From the NCBI GenBank assembly GCA_031772625.1, contig CM062814.1:819772757-819836756 (forward strand): a DNA stretch of 64,000 nucleotides, given 5' to 3'. The notes below the pieces were generated by a model, which was given only the letters and a program-made list of their open reading frames with translations, did no database searches and had not been told where the DNA came from. How positions within the stretch are numbered: the stretch's first letter is position 1; every line of letters starts with the position of its first letter. This stretch comes from Pinus tabuliformis (lineage: Eukaryota; Streptophyta; Pinopsida; Pinales; Pinaceae). The translations under genes were made by a program, and so were the position numbers. Positions 53,599-64,000 of the stretch are shown here, piece after piece.

Positions 53599-54848
53599 AA
53601 AACTAAACAGCTTGGGGTGCTCCACACTTATATTGGGCATGTCATGTTGTCTTGGGTGTGCCAAGGGACTTGCCCAAGTGTGGACCAACGGATGGGGCAC
53701 AAGGAGGATCAAGCGCACTTCATTGGTTGAATGATGAGTTTGGTTGTGGCATGGGTGTTTGGATGGGCACACAGTCAGTTAAATGAGATGAGAGGATTTT
53801 GGAGATGGCGTGCACAACCACTGCGACACATCCATCACATGATGGTTGGACATGAGTCGCAGGTTCCATGACATGGGCCTAGCATGTTGGTTAGGTACAA
53901 ATCATCGCATGACATCATCACTAAAAGATCACGGGTCGACTAGACGAGCGGGCGCGCACAACACTGGTGACACACAAAATGATGTGGGTTGGCTTGGTGG
54001 GCAAGAATGCACGATGGATAGTCGGCTCAACACTTGGAACATGCATGTGCATTTCGGCAAGACGTCAACTTGGTTACCCCACATGAAATTTGGGGTTTCC
54101 TACCTAAGCACACAATGTAGACATGCCAGACTGAGTTTAGGTGGAAGGATGCGACCATTGAGTGGAAAGGGGAGTGTGCCTATATATACACCATATGAAT
54201 TGAATGGAAGAAAGAAGGGTGCACAAGCACAAGACCAAGAGGCAAGTGCACAATCAAACAAGAGCACTCAAGAAGTCACATGAGTTGAGTGAACTGAAGG
54301 GGTGTTGGGATGCATGACTTGGTTGCGTGGTGAGACAAGGGAGAGAGTGCATGGTTTGGTGGATCGGGTGGATTATCTTACGGTTGTTGTATGGTGTGCA
54401 CTGCCTGAGTTGGGTGAACTGGGTGTGTGTTGCGCAAGGGACTTTGTGTAATTTTACGTATGGTACAATTGTGCCAAGGGGATGGTTGTAATGGGTGATT
54501 CTCTTGTAACAGTTATTGCACCGTCTTTGTAATATCTCGTAATTGTTTATGGGGGTTAGGCTAATTTGAGCCACCCACTTACAAAATACCACTTGTGTTC
54601 ATATACGTGTTGCGCAATTTGTATGAGATTGGATTGAACATTGGTTAAGTGTAAATTGATGTAACAAGACTTAACTAAATGAACAAAAGAAGTGTAGGCA
54701 TAGTCCAATCTAAGTACGAATGTGTTGGTCATGCCATTGGTTAGAAAATTGTTGGTGCCACACATCCTAGAGGTCAATGGAGCGCTTGTATTCGTGCCAA
54801 TCCTATGAGTTCGTGACAACAATGGACCTAAGAAGCCTAGATTAGACA
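53599..54848 (+). mobile_element. Unclassified 1.25-kb insertion within Copia-2 gag
   Basis: Gag similarity breaks off after an AAGGAG at 53593-53598 and resumes at an AAGGAG at 54848-54853, suggesting a 5- or 6-bp target duplication. The insert has a TATA-like CCTATATATACACC near 54179 and a 145-codon open frame (53846-54283) without known domains. It may be a worn solo LTR, but TG/CA borders are not clear. Confidence 0.45.
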
Positions 54849-57349
54849 AGGAGCTAGCCATATGGAAAAATAAAGACAATAAATCTCGCGCCTTGATTAT
54901 TGCATCATTAAGTGAAAAGGTGATCTGTTATATTGTTTCCATTACAAATTCTTATGGTGCTCTAAAGAAGTTGAAATATTTGTATGATTCACACTCAGAG
55001 CTAGAGCTTCTGCAACTACTGGTAAAACTCTTCAATCTAGATTCGGAGGATGATGACTCTATGGCCTTGGCTTCTGAGATCGAAGCTATCATGCATGATG
55101 TAGATGCTACTGGAGTAAATATAGACCTTCCTCTTCCAACCTTCATTAAGACCCTCTATCCTACACTCTCATTATCTTGAATCCCTGCAAGCTAGTGACC
55201 AGTTGAAGTTTATTACATTTGACTCTTTGATGGAGAAGGTTGCAAAACATGAGAGCCTTTGGGAAGAGGTAGACAACAACTCAACTCCTTGAGGAAACCA
55301 TATACCATGTTCAAAAAGGGAAGAATTAGTTAAATGATTCTTCTAGAGGACAAAGCAGTAAAAGAAATCAATAAAAGAGGACATAGAAGAATGAACTTCA
55401 GATGCAAGGTTGGTAGACATAACCATGGTGAGAGACCCGATCTTCACTGTGTCTGATGTGGCATAAATGGATATGATGCATGAACATGTAGAATCCCCTG
55501 GGAGAAAATCAAATACAAACAAGAGTAGAAAAAATGACAGAGGTAAAATATCAGATACAATGAAAAGCACCTAAATTTGCTTGTTACAAAGTCACCCATT
55601 ATAATATTGGAGTAACTAAAGTTTTGTTTCATTCTTTATTCGCTTCTTGAAGAGGTGCTAGGTTGCTTGACATAGGTGCAATATGTCACATGAACCTTCA
55701 GAGTGGCTTCTTTGAGGATTTCAATGACAATGCAGATGGCATGGTGTATTTTGCAGATAAAGCAAGTCTCAAACTCCTAGGACTTGGCGCCCTCAAGCTT
55801 AAACTTCTTGGATTCCCTAATTTTCTTTTGCATGATGTACTCTATATTCTAGAACTATGAAGAAATTTCTTGTCCTTTGTGCACATTCGTCAGCAAGTCT
55901 ACACCATTCACATCTTTGATGGCAAAGTAGAAATAAGGAAGGTTTTCGACAACATGGTTGCCATGACTGGAGTGGAGGAGGAAAGACTATTGGAGTTGAA
56001 AATGACATCTGCTCAGGGACAAAATTTTGCATACCTCTCTCATTGCAATGAAGGTACATTGCCATCGAGTACTCTATGGCATGCTAGATTTGGACATATT
56101 AACTATGACAACCTTCGTTTATGAAAGGGAATGATGTTTCTGATTTGCCTACCATTCCTAGGAAATTGAAGCAATGCGATGCTTATATTCTTGGAAAGCA
56201 CAACAAACAACCCTTTCATGATTCCACTTTAAGAGCATGTAGAAAACTTGAACTAATACGTTTTGATTTGTGTGGCCTTATGCCTTTCCATCTGCTATTA
56301 CAATAAATATATGATGACTTTTATTGATGATTACTCCAGGATGTGTTGGGTGTACTTGTTGAAAAATAAATCTCATGAAACTTTTGAAATTTCATGTGTG
56401 GATTCAAAATGAAGCACAATCACGTATTGGCTCTCTTCGTACTGATAATAGAAGAAAATATACATCTAATGATTTTGAAAACTATATCTGCCAACATGGG
56501 ATTCAACATGAAACCATCTCTACATACAATCCTTAGCAAAATGGTGTAGTTGAAAGAATGTACGAGACTATCTTGAATATGGTCTGCTCCATGATGTTTT
56601 TCAAAAATGTAAAGTTGATGTTCCGGGTTGATGTAGTTGTATGTGTAGTATATGTGAAAAACAAGTTTCCATCTCATGCTCTTAAGATAACTACCTACGA
56701 AATGTGGTATGGCTGCATTCATTTGGCAAGGCATCTCAGGGTCTTTGGTTCCACCTACTATGCTTTGATTCCTAAGGAGAAAAGAAATAATATTGAATCA
56801 AGGAGTCAGAAGTGCATCTTCTTGGGGTATTCAAATACAACCAAGGCATATTGTCTTTACGATGAGGTAGAAAAGGAGTTTATTCTTTCCAGAGATGTAA
56901 TTTTTCTTGAATCTTTCAAGATTGACAATATTGTTGAGCAACAACTTGATTGTTTGGATAGATTCACTTATGTAAAGACATATCATGAATTTTATAATGA
57001 GATTCCACATCTTGAAATGGGGATCGCTTTCTTGGTTCAATCTATGGAATCTCCTTTTGAAGCATCATCTCCCCCTCATGAAGTTCTGACCACTTCATTA
57101 GATCAAGAAGATCCTTTGAAGGAAGTGATCGAGAGGATTGGAACATTGAATCTTTATTCAACACCATCTCAATTAATGGAGCGAACTGGACCATCTCAAA
57201 AAGGTCCACCAAAGTGGGTCATCAGAACACTTGAAAATGTTCATCCTGATGAGGTTGGAAAAACAAGAGCCAGAGTTTCCAACAAACAAGAGGGAGGTGA
57301 TGTAGTTAATTCCAATTAAGGTGGTGTAGATGATTTGAATATTTCATAT

Positions 57350-57533
57350 TGTTAGATACCTAATCCTCAAGGATTGGGTGAGAAATTTGTCAATATGTAG
57401 ATTAAGGAAAATTGAAGAGTTAGAATAGGAACAAACCTTGGAATATGAATCCCAAAGGTCACACCTCCTCATGTTATATAGTTATGTTTACATTAATGCA
57501 AAAACACATTGGGAGTCATTCCTTGGTTTGACA
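57350..57533 (+). repeat. Copia LTR shared by Copia-2 and Copia-3
   Basis: 184 bp, TGTTAGATACCTAATCC ... GGTTTGACA, directly followed by TGGTATAAGAGCCC (primer site). It ends Copia-2 and starts Copia-3. Confidence 0.9.
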
Positions 57534-57820
57534 TGGTATAAGAGCCCAGGGAGCCATTTGAAGCATTTTCTGCCCATTGTTTGTCACTTTGCTGCTTCTC
57601 TCTCTCTTCACTGCGATCTTTGCCCTTGCAGAAAGGCATCCCTCTGCAAGCCTGCCATTGCTACAATGATGTTCCCCTTCTGTCTCCCTTGTCGAACTTT
57701 CAATCTTGTCGAATTTGTATTGGAGTTGGATTTGAACCACCTTACCCTCTCTTGTCAAATTTTCCCTCTTCTACATCAGTCCTACTTCATTGTAAACAAT
57801 TTCCATCACCTTACTCCAGT

Positions 57821-57950
57821 GACTCTTCATGCTCTGCGCTGGTTCACTCCGACGACTCTTTATGCTCCGCGTTGCTTCACTCCAGTGACTCTTCGTGCTT
57901 CGCGTTGGTTCACTCCAGTGACTCTTTGTGCTTCGCGTTGGTTTGGATGA
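57821..57950 (+). repeat. 33-bp minisatellite, four copies
   Basis: GACTCTTCGTGCTTCGCGTT plus GGTTCACTCCAGT repeated at 57821, 57854, 57887 and 57920 (the last copy partial) in the leader of Copia-3. The unit is a multiple of three, but no coding use is evident. Confidence 0.9.
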
Positions 57951-58260
57951 CTGCAAGGATACAAATGCCTAAAGAATGAGAGAGGGGTTTTGGCATTGTA
58001 GTGTTACATTTCCTCTCCAATTCTTTTATGTGCTTTTTTATCGTAGATTGTTATCAACGAATGCCAAGGCCCAAAATCATCAAATTATAAGATTGTTATG
58101 TAAGTGAGTAGTAGTATATTTATTGTAGCTGCTAATAGAACAATTTTCGCTTAAGCAAATGCTGTGTGGTTTGGCATTGTGAAAGTGCTTGTGTGCTCTA
58201 GCATTCATGGTAGTTGCATTTTGCCATGATAATAACCTGCATAGCATAGGCAAAGGCGAC

Positions 58261-59244
58261 TCTCCACTATGTAGGGTCATGCAAACGGAATCCCAGTTGT
58301 CCAAGCATTGGTTTCGTTATCCATCAAAAAAACAAGGTTGTTGAGCAGTTTGACGCTTGTCTTGGATCCATACATAAAAGGATTGATTTGTATACAAATT
58401 GATTAATTTATGGTCACAAAAGCCTGCCCCAAGCCCACACTTGAATAATAGGACGTCTCGTTGTGATTTTTTTGGGTGTTAGTGTTGGAAGACCTTCTGT
58501 TCAATTTTTCAAGTGTTTGGTTTTATGTCCTTGAATGTGGAATCAACTAATACTCATGGACTGCTGGTTGACAAACAACTTATATGTTTTTAACAACATC
58601 CGAGTATTAGGAAAAGGGTTTGTGTTCAATATATTTGGATTGAACTCAGCTCAAAATTTTGTTGAAAATGCATTCTCTCATCTCCATTGTTGGTGTAGTA
58701 TTGACTGGCAAAGAGAACTACCAAGAATCATCCAGAAGTATTAGGTACACCCTCTCCACTATGTAAGGTCATGCAAACTAGATCCCAGTTGTCGAAGCAT
58801 TGGTTTCGTTATTCATCACAACAACAAGGTTGTTGAGCAGTTCGACGCTTGTCTTGGATCCATACACAAAAGGATTTATTTGTATCCAAATTAATTAATT
58901 TATGGTTACAAAGGCTTGTCCCAAGCCCGCACTTGAATAATAGGAAGTCTTGTTGTGATTTTTTTGGGTATTGGTGTTGGAAGATCTTTTGTTCAATTTT
59001 CTAAGTGTTTGATTTATGTCCCTGAATGTGGAGTCAACTAATACTCATGGACTGCTGGTTGACAAACAACATATATGTTTTTAACAACATCTGAGTATTA
59101 TGGAAAGGGTTTGTGTTCAATATATTTGGATTGACCTCAGTTCAAAACTTTGTTGAAAATGCATTTTCTCATCTCCATTGTTGGTGTAGTATTGACTGGC
59201 AAAGAGAACTACTAAGAATGGTCCAGAAAGATTAGGCACACCCT
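58261..59244 (+). repeat. 492-bp tandem repeat in the Copia-3 leader
   Basis: 58261-58752 and 58753-59244 share TCTCCACTATGTA, GTTGTTGAGCAGTT and long stretches beyond, about 94% alike, so the duplication is younger than the element's LTR divergence. Confidence 0.85.
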
Positions 59245-62200
59245 CATCTTTAATGACTTATGGAAAGGCATTTGTGAAAGAGAAGGTGACAATGCACTTG
59301 TCAAGCCCACATCAGATAAGGAGTTGGCCATTTGGGAGAACAAGGACAACAAGGCCTATGCCTTAATTGTTGCTTCTGTAAATGAAGGGTGAGTTGTCAT
59401 ATTATTCCAATTACAAATGCTTATGATGTGTTGAAGAAGTAAAAAGATTTATATGACTCACACTCATAATTGGAAGTAGTTCAGTTGATGAATACAGTTT
59501 TCAACTTGGAGTTAAAGGACGATGATCCCTTGGCCCTAGCCTTGGAGATTAGAGCCATCATGCATGATGTAGAAGTCACTGGAGTTAAAATGGACATTCC
59601 TCTCACATGCTTTGTCAAGGCCCTCTATCCTACATAATCTCACTATCTTGAATCCTTACAAGTTAGTGCCCATCTCAAGGAGATTACTTTTGACACTTTC
59701 GTGGAGAAGTTTACAGGACAAGAGAAGGCTTTTGGGAAGAGGAAGACAACTTCCTAGTCCCCTGGATAAGTAGTATGCCTTGCACAAAAGAGAAGAATCA
59801 ACCACGAGAATCTCTTAAAGGAAGAGGGGGTAGAAGAGGATGTGGAAGAAAGAATCAAAGAGGTAGGGGGTAAACACCATCAAGGAGAAAGGTTTGATCA
59901 TTACATGCAAAATCCCTTGGGAAGAACGCAAAGACAAAGGTAAAACACCAGATCCAACGAAAGTCAAAGCACCTAAATCTGCGCATTACATTGTTGCCCA
60001 TTACAATATTGGAATAATTGAAGATTTGTTTCATACTTCATTCACTTCTTGGAAAGATGCATGGCTGCTTGATACAGGTGCAACTTGCCATATGACCTTG
60101 TGGAAAGACTTCTTTGAAGACCTCAGTGACAATGTAGATGGAGCAATTTACTTTGCAAACAAGTCAAGTCTCAAGCCATTTGGACTTGGCACCATCAGGC
60201 TTAAACTACTTGGATTGCCTAACTATCTTCTGCATGATGTACTCAATCTTCTAGAATTGTAGAGAAACTTGTTGTCCCTCGTTCACATTCGCCAACAAGG
60301 ATACTCCATTCATATGTTCAATGGCAAAGTTGAGATAAGAAAAGCATCAGTCGATACGATTGTCATCACTGGAATAGAGGAAAGATTGTTGAAGCTGAAA
60401 GGAACGTTTGCTTGTGCATAGAACTCTGCATACAGTTCTTAGTACAATGAAGGTACATTGCCATTAGGGGTTCTATGGCTTGCAAGATATGGACATCCTA
60501 ATTATGACAGTCTTCATTTGTTGAAAAGAATTGGTGTTTCTGGTTTGCCAACTATTCCAAGGAAACTGAAGCAATGTGATGCTTGTATCTTAGGAAAACA
60601 TAGCAAACAACCATTTCATTATTATGCTTCTAGAGCACGTAGAAAGTTTGCACTGATTCATTCTGATTTGTCTCTGTGCCCGTTCCTTTTGCAAATTGAA
60701 ATAAATATATGATGACTTTTATTGATGATTATGCTAGGATGTGTTGGGTATACTTGTTGAAAAGTAAATAAAAAACTTTTCAAACCTTTATAATTTTTCA
60801 TTCATGGATTGAAAATGATGCAAAATCACATATTGGCTCTCTTCGTACTAATAATGGAAAATAATATACTAATAATGAATTTGAAAATTATATTCGCCAA
60901 CATGGGATTCAACATAAAACTACCGTTCCTTACAATCCTCAACAAAATGGCGTAGTTGAAAGAATGAACATGACTATCTTAAATACAGTTCACTCAATTA
61001 TATTCTTAAAAACTATAAAGCTAATGTTTTGGGCTGATGCAATTTTATGTGCAATATATATCAAAACATATGTCCATCTCATGTTCTAAAAAACAAGACT
61101 CCTTATGAAATGTGGTATGGTCACATTCCTTTGGTAAGGCATCTCAGGACTTTTGGTTACACTTGCTATGCCTTGATTGCAAACTTGGTGCAAGGAGTCG
61201 AAAGTGCATCGTCTTGAGGTATTCAAATACCACCAAAGCATATTGTCTCTACAATGAGGTAAATAACAAGTTTATATTGTTTAGAGATGTGATTTTTCTT
61301 GAATCTTCCAAGACTGACAATATTGTTGAGCGACAACTTGATTGTTTGGATAGATTCAGTCATGCAAAAACTTATCATAAATTTGATAATGAGATTCCAC
61401 ATCTTGAAGTGGGGATCCCTATCTTGGATCAATCTATGGAATCTCCTCCTGAAGCACTATCTCCCCCTCATGAAGATCCGACTACTCCTTCAAATTAGGA
61501 AGACTCTTTAAGTGATGTGATTAGGAGGTTTCGAAGGCTAAATTTTAATGTAGACCCATCGCAATCTGTATAACAACTTGAACCATCTCAGAAGCGTTCA
61601 CCAAAATGGCTAACCAAAACAGTTGAAAGTGTTCACCTTGATGAGGTCGGAAAGACAGGAACTAGAAGTTCCACCAGAGAAAATGGAGGGGATGTAGATG
61701 ATTTTGACTTTGTTGATGATATCGATGTTTCATATGATTGTGATTTGAATTTGTCTACTAATTTTGAACCAACTTCCTTTAAAGGAGTTTCTTCTCATAA
61801 TGAATGGAAAGAAGCAATGCAGGGGGAGTATGAGGCTCTCATAAAGAATGGAACATGGAAGTTGGTGGACTCTCCATTTGGAACCAATCCAATTGGCTGC
61901 AAGTGGGTCTACAAGAATAAGTATACATTAGCTAGCTCACTTGAAAAGCACAAACCAAGGCTCGTGGCAAAAGGATTTGCATAGAAATAAGGTGTCGATT
62001 ATGAAGAGGCCTTTGCCCCCAAAAGAAAATGGGCCACCATCCAGACTCTCTTTGCCTTAGCAACTTAGAATGGATGGAAAGTCCATCAGATGGATGTGAA
62101 TATTGCTTTCTTGAATGGAGATTTGAAATAAAATGTCTTCATGTCTCAACTAGAAGGATTTGTTGTGAAGGGACAAGAACAAAATGTATGCAAACTTATC

Positions 62201-63515
62201 AAATCCTTATATGGCCTAAAACAAGCATTGCAAGCCTGGCATGAAAAGTTGATTAAGCAGCTTTTAAAATTAAATTTCAAACACTTTAATCTTGATGATG
62301 CAACTTTATTTGTCAAGAAAGTTGGAAAAATTGTTGTCTATCTTGTAGTATATGTAGATGATTTGTTGATAATAGGGAACAATGAAAACTATATTGCATC
62401 CATAAAGAAAGAGTTGAAGAAAGGATTTGATATGACATATTTGGGACGCCTTCACTACTACTACTTGGGCATAAAGTGACCCAACATCCAAGTTATATAT
62501 TCCTCTATCAAAAGAAGTACAATGGAGAATTGTTGAACAAGTTTGGCATAGCTGAATGCAATCGTTTGTCTACTCCAATGGAACAAAATTTGAAGCTCAC
62601 ATCTAAAGAAGGAAATGAATTTGAGGATGCAACGTATAAATAACTTGTGAGAAGTCTTGTCTACCTCACCACTACTTGACCAGGCATTTCGTTTGTTGTT
62701 GGAATCCTTTCCAAGTTTATGCAAAAGCATTGTGAAGGACATTGCTTTGTTGCAAAAAGAGTTCTAAAAGACCTGAAAGGAACTCAAGAATTTGGACTCA
62801 AATATTCATAGGTGGACGACTTCAGCTTGATTGGATATTCTGATTCATTTGGACTCAAATATTCATAGGTGGATGACTTCAGCTTGATTGGATATTCTGA
62901 TTCAGACTTTAATGGAGGTAAGGAGAATGTAGTGTCTACTTCAGGCTATGTTATGAGTCTTGGATCAGGAGTTCTCTCTTGGAGGTCACACAAATAGTCA
63001 ATTCTAGTAGATTCCACTACGAATGCAGAGTACATGGCAACTGTAGAAGCAACCAAGAAGATTGTGTGGCTCAGGAAAATTCTTGAAGACTTGCAAGAGA
63101 AACAAATGAACTCTACTCCCCTTTTGATCGACAATACTTCTGCAATTAAGTTGGCCAAGAATCCCAAATTCCATGATCGAACTAAGCATATCAACACAAA
63201 GTATCATTTGATTCAACATCATGTAGAGGCCAAGACTATTCATCTAAGACATTGTTCCACAAATGAGCAAATTGTAGACATCTTCATCAAAGCACTTGGA
63301 AGAGAAAAGTTTGAAAGATTCAAAATGATGCTTGGACTCACAAACACCCCTTTAGATTGGGGGGGGGGGGATGTTAGACACCTAATCCTCAAGGATTGCG
63401 TGAGAAATTTGTAAATATGTAAATTAAGGAAAATTGAAGAGTTAAAATAGAAAGATACCTTGGAATATGAATCCCAAAGGTCACACCTCCTCATGTTATA
63501 TAATCATGTTTACAT

Positions 63516-64000
63516 CAATTTTATCGGAACCAACAAACCAAAAAGCCCTTTGAATTGGGAATCGGTCGGAACCATATTGGAACCAGTAAAAAGACTGGAC
63601 CAAAAAACCAATCAAACAAAAAAACACAAAATATTTAAATTTTAAAGAAAAACATATATATATTCATGTGCATCCAAATCATTTATGAACAAATAAGCAA
63701 AAGTTCTCATTTATATAGCATGTAAGGGTGCACATGACCAAAATAACATCGAGTGCAATCTGTCTCTGAACTGAAAATACATCAACAAATAGGTTCTAGA
63801 TGTCCTGTAGCATCCCAAATAAATCATGCTACAACAAATGCCTACCTATCATCAAAATTATTCCCTATATTTGGATTTTTGTCATCAATATCACCCTCTA
63901 AGCATTAAAATAAGATAGAAAAACGTAGCATGTTGAGTCAAGATTTTGTTTGAGTGACGGGTACATTTTTAGCATGGTCGTGATAGAGGAGTTAGACAAC
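63516..64000 (-). mobile_element. hAT transposon end (hAT-5), continues past the window
   Basis: The Copia-3 LTR stops matching its partner at about 63516, where CAATTTTATCGGAACC begins, followed by many GGAACC/AACCA motifs. Further in, CTCATTTATATAGCATGTAA and ACATCGAGTGCAAT match, inverted, the right end of hAT-3. So this is the 3' side of a same-family hAT with its transposase on the minus strand beyond 64000. The target duplication cannot be checked here. Confidence 0.7.

Larger units (their letters stand above)
52072..57533 (+). mobile_element. Copia relic (Copia-2) of the Copia-1 family
   Basis: Left LTR 52072-52251 (TGTTGGACACATAATCC...), followed by CGGTATCAGAGC, a Met-tRNA primer site with one change. 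The interior has gag (from about 53440), protease, GAG-pre-integrase and integrase regions in order ([20 protein letters not shown]), all similar to Copia-1. The LTR at 57350-57533 on its right is much closer to the LTR at 63372 than to 52072. A 1.25-kb foreign insert lies in gag. Heavily broken, many breaks; older than Copia-1. Confidence 0.8.
57350..63515 (+). mobile_element. Copia relic (Copia-3), 3' LTR cut by a hAT
   Basis: 5' LTR 57350-57533, 3' LTR from 63372 up to a hAT insertion at about 63516. Over the 145 bp that can be compared the LTRs differ by roughly 7%, so it is older than Copia-1. All Copia parts can be followed in order: gag (from about 58675), protease (LLDTGATCHM), integrase, reverse transcriptase (YVDDLL) and RNase H. 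A G-run (63359-63370) stands at the polypurine tract. Heavily broken, with many breaks. Same family as Copia-1 and Copia-2. Confidence 0.85.

Noticed and set aside
57438-57979. Overlapping 132- and 170-codon plus-strand frames
   Set aside because: They cover the Copia-3 LTR and the minisatellite; no domain, and the LTR structure explains them.
48638-64000. Remaining CIPK exons (LVKR..RFTSK and the PPI domain)
   Set aside because: No stretch on the plus strand fits; only element relics are seen, so they are taken to lie beyond the window.

Overview
The window looks like nuclear DNA of a plant with a very large, repeat-swollen genome, most likely a gymnosperm. The evidence is one plant-specific host gene with introns of 4.3, 33.6 and more than 15 kb, old Copia relics, hAT DNA transposons and 5'-truncated LINEs, with no bacterial or organellar signal. 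The lineage is inferred and a large angiosperm genome is not excluded.

The only host gene seen is a CBL-interacting protein kinase (CIPK/SnRK3), plus strand, exons 1 to 10 between 8380 and 48637. Every intron is phase 0 with GT-AG ends. The exons give 333 residues: the kinase domain, the junction and the NAF calcineurin-B-like binding motif. The C-terminal exons are not in the window and must lie beyond 64000. Seven introns are 100 to 380 bp; introns 1, 2 and 10 hold almost everything else.

Layout. 1-8280: AT-rich upstream DNA with a 92-bp tandem repeat containing a hammerhead-like motif, a small TRIM element and a LINE tail. Intron 1 (8551-12889): a 122-bp triplicate and an inverted LINE relic. 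Intron 2 (12953-46512): a gag-only TR-GAG element, a hAT deletion derivative with 8-bp target duplication, an intronless relic of the PFP alpha subunit, a LINE tail, a fragment of the kinesin KCBP, and a nest in which two hAT transposons sit 70 bp apart inside an old LTR, one of them split by a nearly whole Copia element. Further Copia relics and LTRs follow to 44.6 kb, then exon 3. Exons 3 to 10 are compact (46513-48637). Intron 10 (48638 to beyond 64000): an LTR, a 241-bp hAT MITE, two Copia relics of the same family sharing a middle LTR, and the end of another hAT at the right edge.

The kinase would act in calcium signalling; everything else is mobile-element sediment that would have to be transcribed and spliced out. 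The most noteworthy structures are the dated nesting series, the hAT group whose members each carry a different short motif packed at the ends, and three fragments that look like host coding sequence lodged in intron 2.
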